Source: Oscillospiraceae bacterium (GTDB taxonomy: Bacteria > Bacillota > Clostridia > Oscillospirales > Oscillospiraceae). Taken from it: a stretch of DNA of 64,000 nt. A model generated the notes under the pieces. It ran no database searches. It had not been told where the DNA came from and worked only from the letters and a program-made list of their open reading frames with translations. Shown in pieces: positions 60,583 through 64,000 of this stretch (the first letter of the stretch is position 1; every line of letters begins with the position of its first letter). The position numbers and the translations under genes were made by a program. The stretch lies in the NCBI GenBank assembly GCA_910574635.1, contig CAJTCG010000003.1, positions 62,001 to 126,000 of the forward strand, read 5' to 3'.

Positions 60583-60914
60583 GTGGTTTCCTCCGTTTCG
60601 CGGGGCGGCGTCCGGCCGCCCTCCTGCTGGGTTTTCACATTTCCGGTGGGGTCGAAGTGGAGGAAGTACACGTAAATCTCCACAATGGCCTGATACAGGC
60701 TCTCCGGAATTTCCTGGCCCAGCTTCAGCTGGGTCAGGATGGTGGACAGGGAGTTGTCCTCATAGATGGGCACGCCGCAGTCGGCGGCGGTCTCCACAAT
60801 CTTTTCCGCCATATATCCCATGCCGGAGGCCACGATCACCGGCGCGGTGTCCCCCGGGCCGTACTGCAGGGCCACGGCCTTCTTGGCCCTGGTGGTTCCT
60901 TCAGATCTTGACAT
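60579..60914 (-). CDS. FlhB-like cytosolic domain protein (YlqH-type)
   Basis: The protein of about 111 residues matches only the cytoplasmic domain of FlhB after the cleavage point: KKAVALQYGPGDTAPVIVASG, then ADCGVPIYEDNSLSTILTQL and the final YVYFLHFDPTG. There are no membrane helices and no NPTH motif. YlqH of B. subtilis is such a protein, next to YlqG. I use the ATG at 60914 (site GAAGGGAAG); it overlaps the upstream gene by 14 bases. A TTG 21 bases upstream would be an alternative. Confidence 0.88.
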   Translation of the reverse strand: MSRSEGTTRAKKAVALQYGPGDTAPVIVASGMGYMAEKIVETAADCGVPIYEDNSLSTILTQLKLGQEIPESLYQAIVEIYVYFLHFDPTGNVKTQQEGGRTPPRETEETT

Positions 60915-62334
60915 TGATGCTGTTCTTCCCTTCAAAGATTTTGGGGAACACCTCGGTCAGCGTAACCGGGCGGTCCATCCGCCGGACGGCCACCCGGGCG
61001 GGCTTGAGGTCGTTCCGGGCCAGTATCTGGGAAACGGCGTCCCCGATCTGCTTGGAGAAGGGGGCCGCCTTGTCCGGGCAGGCGATCTGCACGTCCACGT
61101 CCGTCCCCTGGGCGGCGAGGATCACGTCGAACAGGCCCAGGCCCTGGACGTCCATCTTGAACAGGAAGCGCATGGTGTTCCTGGCGCCCCCGTCTCCGCC
61201 CCGGTTTTGCTCGTCCTCGGCGTTGGGGTCTACCCACAGCTCGGAGAAGAGCATCCTCCCGTCCCACTCCAGCGGGAGGAGGTAATGGTTGATGGGCATA
61301 TAGACGCTCTCATTTACCAGCATGGCAGCAATGAGGTTCTGGAAGGCCTGCTGCACCTCGGCGCTGCCCTCGCCCCGGAAGGCCCGGGCGGCGGCGGAGG
61401 CCAGGTGGTTGGAGAACTCGACGGCCTTGGAATCCCCGCCGCCCCGGTTCTTGAGCAGCAGCAGCAGCGACTGGTCGTCGATGCCCCCCAGCTGGCCCTT
61501 CAAGGTGCCGTAGCCGCTGAGCTGGTGGAAGCCCTCCAGCAGCTTTTCCTCGGAGCCGTTTTCATACCGGGCCACGTTCAGCGCCAGCATGGTCAAAAGG
61601 GCCCGGGGGGTGCCCATGTCATGGGTCCGCTCCACATAAGAGGACATATAGGGGAAGATCTCCCGCTGGAGAAGCTGGAGGTTTCCCTGCCGGTTTCCCG
61701 CGGCGATGCCGTTTTGGAGCTGGGCCGTCAGGTCCCGGAGCTTCTCCGCCCAGCTGGCGGGCATGGCGTCCGCCATGGACTGGAGGTCCCGGAGGAGGTT
61801 GCCCTCGATGTGGGTGGTGGAGTCGAAGTCCACGTAGGCTTTCAAAAATTGCAGGATGTCCGTCCGCACCCCCTCGGAGGCGGCCCGGGCATAGGCGCTG
61901 CGGAGCAGGGCGAAGAGGGCCCCGCCGAAGCGGGTGCCGGTTTTGAACTGGCCCTGGAGAAAGTCCAGAAGCTGGCTCTCGTCCATCCGCAGCATTTCCA
62001 GCAGGCGGCCCATCTCCTCCGCGATGCCGGCGCTGAGGCCGGAGGAGACGACGATGCCCTCCCGCCCCGAGAAGATGCGGGAGAGGCTGTCCGCCAGGCT
62101 GGGAGTGTCCCGCAGCCGCTGGAGGAAGGTTTGAAAGTTGGAGTCGTAACGGATTCCCCCGTCCCCCTGGAGGTTGCTGTCCTGCTGTTCCGTCCGCCCG
62201 TCGGCGCGGACGACCTTGCTGGGATCGGGGACGTTTTGAATTTGAGTATTGTCCGGGGAAACCGTGATATTCCGGTTAACCGTGGTCTTATCATAACCGG
62301 GTACCGGGTTGGTGGCGCCGAGCAGTTCGGGCAT
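60901..62334 (-). CDS. FliK-like/YlqG-like protein
   Basis: The 477-residue protein has a hydrophilic N-terminus, a long helical middle (about 65-330) and a C-terminal domain (about 380-477) resembling the FliK hook-control domain: MRFLFKMDVQGLGLFDVILA, then PARVAVRRMDRPVTL and NSINVKI. It lacks membrane segments. The pair with an FlhB-like domain protein mirrors the FliK-FlhB interaction of the export switch and the ylqG-ylqH pair of Bacillus. It begins the four-gene minus-strand operon ending with the giant SLH gene. Confidence 0.75.
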   Translation of the reverse strand: MPELLGATNPVPGYDKTTVNRNITVSPDNTQIQNVPDPSKVVRADGRTEQQDSNLQGDGGIRYDSNFQTFLQRLRDTPSLADSLSRIFSGREGIVVSSGLSAGIAEEMGRLLEMLRMDESQLLDFLQGQFKTGTRFGGALFALLRSAYARAASEGVRTDILQFLKAYVDFDSTTHIEGNLLRDLQSMADAMPASWAEKLRDLTAQLQNGIAAGNRQGNLQLLQREIFPYMSSYVERTHDMGTPRALLTMLALNVARYENGSEEKLLEGFHQLSGYGTLKGQLGGIDDQSLLLLLKNRGGGDSKAVEFSNHLASAAARAFRGEGSAEVQQAFQNLIAAMLVNESVYMPINHYLLPLEWDGRMLFSELWVDPNAEDEQNRGGDGGARNTMRFLFKMDVQGLGLFDVILAAQGTDVDVQIACPDKAAPFSKQIGDAVSQILARNDLKPARVAVRRMDRPVTLTEVFPKIFEGKNSINVKI

Positions 62335-62429
62335 TCAAGACACCTCACAGAAAAAACTTGCCGCTGCTACTTATTTTTTTAGCGCAACAGGTCGATAGTA
62401 ATGAAAAAGGCTGATAAGGTGGTGTTTTC
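62335..62429. promoter_or_regulatory. Divergent promoter region upstream of cheA
   Basis: This 95-bp AT-richer gap separates the leftward FliK-like operon from cheA. It carries GTCGATAG (62391-62398), which contains the sigma-28 -10 core CGATA, also present upstream of fliD, but no clear TAAA at 15-nt spacing. A flagellar-sigma promoter is possible but not supported on both elements. Confidence 0.35.
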
Positions 62430-64000
62430 GTGAGCAACAATGATATCCTGGATATGTACATCTACGAAACCAATACGCTTCTGGAGCAGCTGGAGAGCAT
62501 CGTTCTGGACGCGGAAAAGGAAAATACATTCTCTCAGGACAATGTCAACGAGATCTTCCGCATCATGCATACCATCAAGGGCTCCTCCGCCATGATGGAG
62601 TTCGATACGCTGGCCCGGGTTTCTCACCGCATCGAGGACATGTTCTTCCTTATTCGGGAGGGCACCATGTCCGTGGTGAAAGATGAGGACCGTCCGGCGC
62701 TTTTCGACGTGATGCTCCACTCTGTGGATTATTTCCGGGAGGAAATGGAGAAGGTGGAAGCAGAGCAGCCCCTTAATGAAGATGTCGACAGTTTCCTTGG
62801 AAATATTAATAGTTTGATCGCCAAAATTAAGGGGGAAGAAATTCCAGCCGAGCCCGCCCCCAAGGAGGCCGCCGCTCCCGCCCCCGCTCAGGAGGCGGCT
62901 TCCGCCGCGCCCGTTCCCGCCCAGACCACGGAGGGCAGCGCCGAATTCCCCTACGGCCTCCGGGTCTTTTTCGACGAGGGCTGCGGCATGGAGAACCTCC
63001 GGGCCTTCATGCTGGTCACTTCCGTGCAGGGCTTCTGCGCCGACGCGGATTTCGCGTACCAGCCCGCCGGGGTGGAGTCGGACGCCTCTTTGTCCGACAC
63101 GGTGATTGAACACGGCTTCCTCCTCCAGTTCCGCAGCGACGCGGACCGGGCCAGGGCCGTGACCATTGTGATGACCGCCGGGTCCGTCCACTCCTATGAG
63201 GAGGAGAACTTCGTTCCCGCGCCGCCCCCGCCGGTGGAGCCCGCCCCCGCCCAGGAGGCCGCTCCCGCCGCCCAGAAGCCCCCCGCCGCTCCCGCGGCCC
63301 AGGCGGCCGGAGGGGGCGCCCAGCAGCACCAGGGCCAGAAGGAGAGCCTCATCAGCGTGGGCCTGAGCAAGCTGGACCAGCTTTCCGCCATTGTGGGCGA
63401 GATCGTCATTACCGAGGCCATGGTCACCGGCTCGCCGGACCTGAAGGGCCTCCATCTGGACGCCTTCTCCAAGTCCGCCCGGCAGCTGCGCAAGCTTACC
63501 GACGAGCTTCAGGACGTGTCCATGTCCCTGCGGATGATCCCGGTGTCCAACACCTTCCAGAAAATGAACCGCATCGTCCGGGATATGTGCAAGAAGCTGA
63601 ACAAACAGGTGAAGCTCACCCTGGTGGGCGAGGACACCGAGGTGGACAAGACCATCGTGGACTCCATCGGCGATCCCATCATGCACATGGTCCGCAACTC
63701 CATGGACCACGGCATTGAGGAAAACGTCCAGGACCGCATCGACGCGGGAAAGGACCCCGTGGGCGAGATTCTGCTCTCCGCCCAGGATACGGGCAGCGAG
63801 GTTATCATCCAGATCTCCGACGACGGCGCCGGAGTCAACGACGAGGCCGTCCTGGCCAAGGCCATCCGCAACGGCATCGCCTCCCCGGATGTGGAATACT
63901 CTCATAAAGAGATCCTGAACTTCCTCATGGCTCCCGGCTTTTCCACCAACGCCCAGGTGACGGAGTTCTCCGGCCGGGGCGTGGGCATGGACGTGGTGAA
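62430..64000 (+). CDS. cheA: Chemotaxis histidine kinase CheA, 3' end outside the window
   Basis: The frame is open from a GTG at 62430 (AAGGTGGTG site) to the window edge, giving 523 residues. It shows the P1 Hpt domain with phospho-acceptor His47 (MHTIKGSSAMM), an Ala/Pro-rich linker (about 140-175), a P2-like CheY/CheB docking domain (about 170-265), a second Ala/Pro linker (about 268-305), the P3 dimerisation helices (about 308-370), and the P4 ATPase with N box MHMVRNSMDHGIE and DDGAG, ending within the SGRGVGMDVV box. The P5 CheW-like domain is not visible. It is divergent from the FliK-like operon, with a 95-bp gap. Confidence 0.96.
   Translation, partial: MSNNDILDMYIYETNTLLEQLESIVLDAEKENTFSQDNVNEIFRIMHTIKGSSAMMEFDTLARVSHRIEDMFFLIREGTMSVVKDEDRPALFDVMLHSVDYFREEMEKVEAEQPLNEDVDSFLGNINSLIAKIKGEEIPAEPAPKEAAAPAPAQEAASAAPVPAQTTEGSAEFPYGLRVFFDEGCGMENLRAFMLVTSVQGFCADADFAYQPAGVESDASLSDTVIEHGFLLQFRSDADRARAVTIVMTAGSVHSYEEENFVPAPPPPVEPAPAQEAAPAAQKPPAAPAAQAAGGGAQQHQGQKESLISVGLSKLDQLSAIVGEIVITEAMVTGSPDLKGLHLDAFSKSARQLRKLTDELQDVSMSLRMIPVSNTFQKMNRIVRDMCKKLNKQVKLTLVGEDTEVDKTIVDSIGDPIMHMVRNSMDHGIEENVQDRIDAGKDPVGEILLSAQDTGSEVIIQISDDGAGVNDEAVLAKAIRNGIASPDVEYSHKEILNFLMAPGFSTNAQVTEFSGRGVGMDVV

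Noticed and set aside
62379..63905. About 500-codon open frame on the minus strand
   Set aside because: Opposite cheA, whose domain motifs are clear on the plus strand.
1..64000. tRNA, rRNA, insertion sequences, phage or attachment sites
   Set aside because: None seen: no transposase or integrase-like product, no long terminal inverted repeats, no tRNA-like cloverleaf noticed by eye.

Overview
The window (64 kb, GC-rich, dense coding on both strands) looks like a chromosomal segment of a motile, anaerobic, Gram-positive-type member of the Clostridia, most like the high-GC Oscillospiraceae. The reasons are the Firmicutes-style flagellar operon order, CheC/CheD/CheV and FliY, the absence of L- and P-ring genes, SLH-anchored surface proteins, frequent TTG/GTG starts behind strong AGGAGG-type ribosome sites, and a formate-tetrahydrofolate ligase beside a formate-type channel. 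The taxonomic placement is inference from style only.

Layout. 1-4.4 kb: two unrecognised genes at the left edge, an FNT-family formate/nitrite channel and fhs on the minus strand, and one small unrecognised coiled-coil gene. 4.4-9.5 kb: a minus-strand phosphorelay and c-di-GMP operon (REC-HD-GYP-PAS-GGDEF protein, separate Hpt protein, hybrid histidine kinase with two receiver domains). 9.5-10.1 kb: AT-richer intergenic region with divergent sigma-A type promoters and a structured leader. 10.1-36.8 kb: one almost unbroken flagellar/chemotaxis operon: flgB flgC fliE fliF fliG fliH fliI fliJ fliK flgD, a small operon protein, flgE flbD motA motB fliM fliY cheY fliO fliP fliQ fliR flhB flhA fliA, two rod proteins, cheC cheD cheV and an EAL-HDOD gene. 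37.0-38.5 kb: a minus-strand ParA plus ComFB-domain pair. 38.7-45.0 kb: fliD, fliS, a small helical protein, an FtsE-like ABC ATPase and a methyl-accepting chemotaxis protein. 45.2-49.8 kb: an FtsA-like ATPase with a Lys/Ala-rich membrane protein, convergent with a Clp-type AAA+ gene. 49.9-62.3 kb: two minus-strand operons, each pairing a giant SLH-domain surface protein with a PilZ protein; the second also carries a FliK-like/FlhB-like pair. 62.4-64 kb: the 5' part of cheA, cut by the window edge.

How it works together. The genes supply most of the flagellar basal body, export gate, hook, cap and stator, a flagellar sigma factor, and part of the chemotaxis pathway (CheA, CheY, CheC, CheD, CheV, one MCP). 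Flagellin, flgK, flgL, fliL, flhF/flhG, cheW, cheR and cheB are not in the window. The unusual theme is the concentration of cyclic-di-GMP components around the flagellar genes: a combined synthase/hydrolase response regulator, a degenerate EAL-HDOD protein, two PilZ receptors and a ComFB-domain protein. The two PilZ-SLH pairs suggest, as a hypothesis, that the second messenger coordinates swimming with an SLH-anchored cell surface or adhesin layer.
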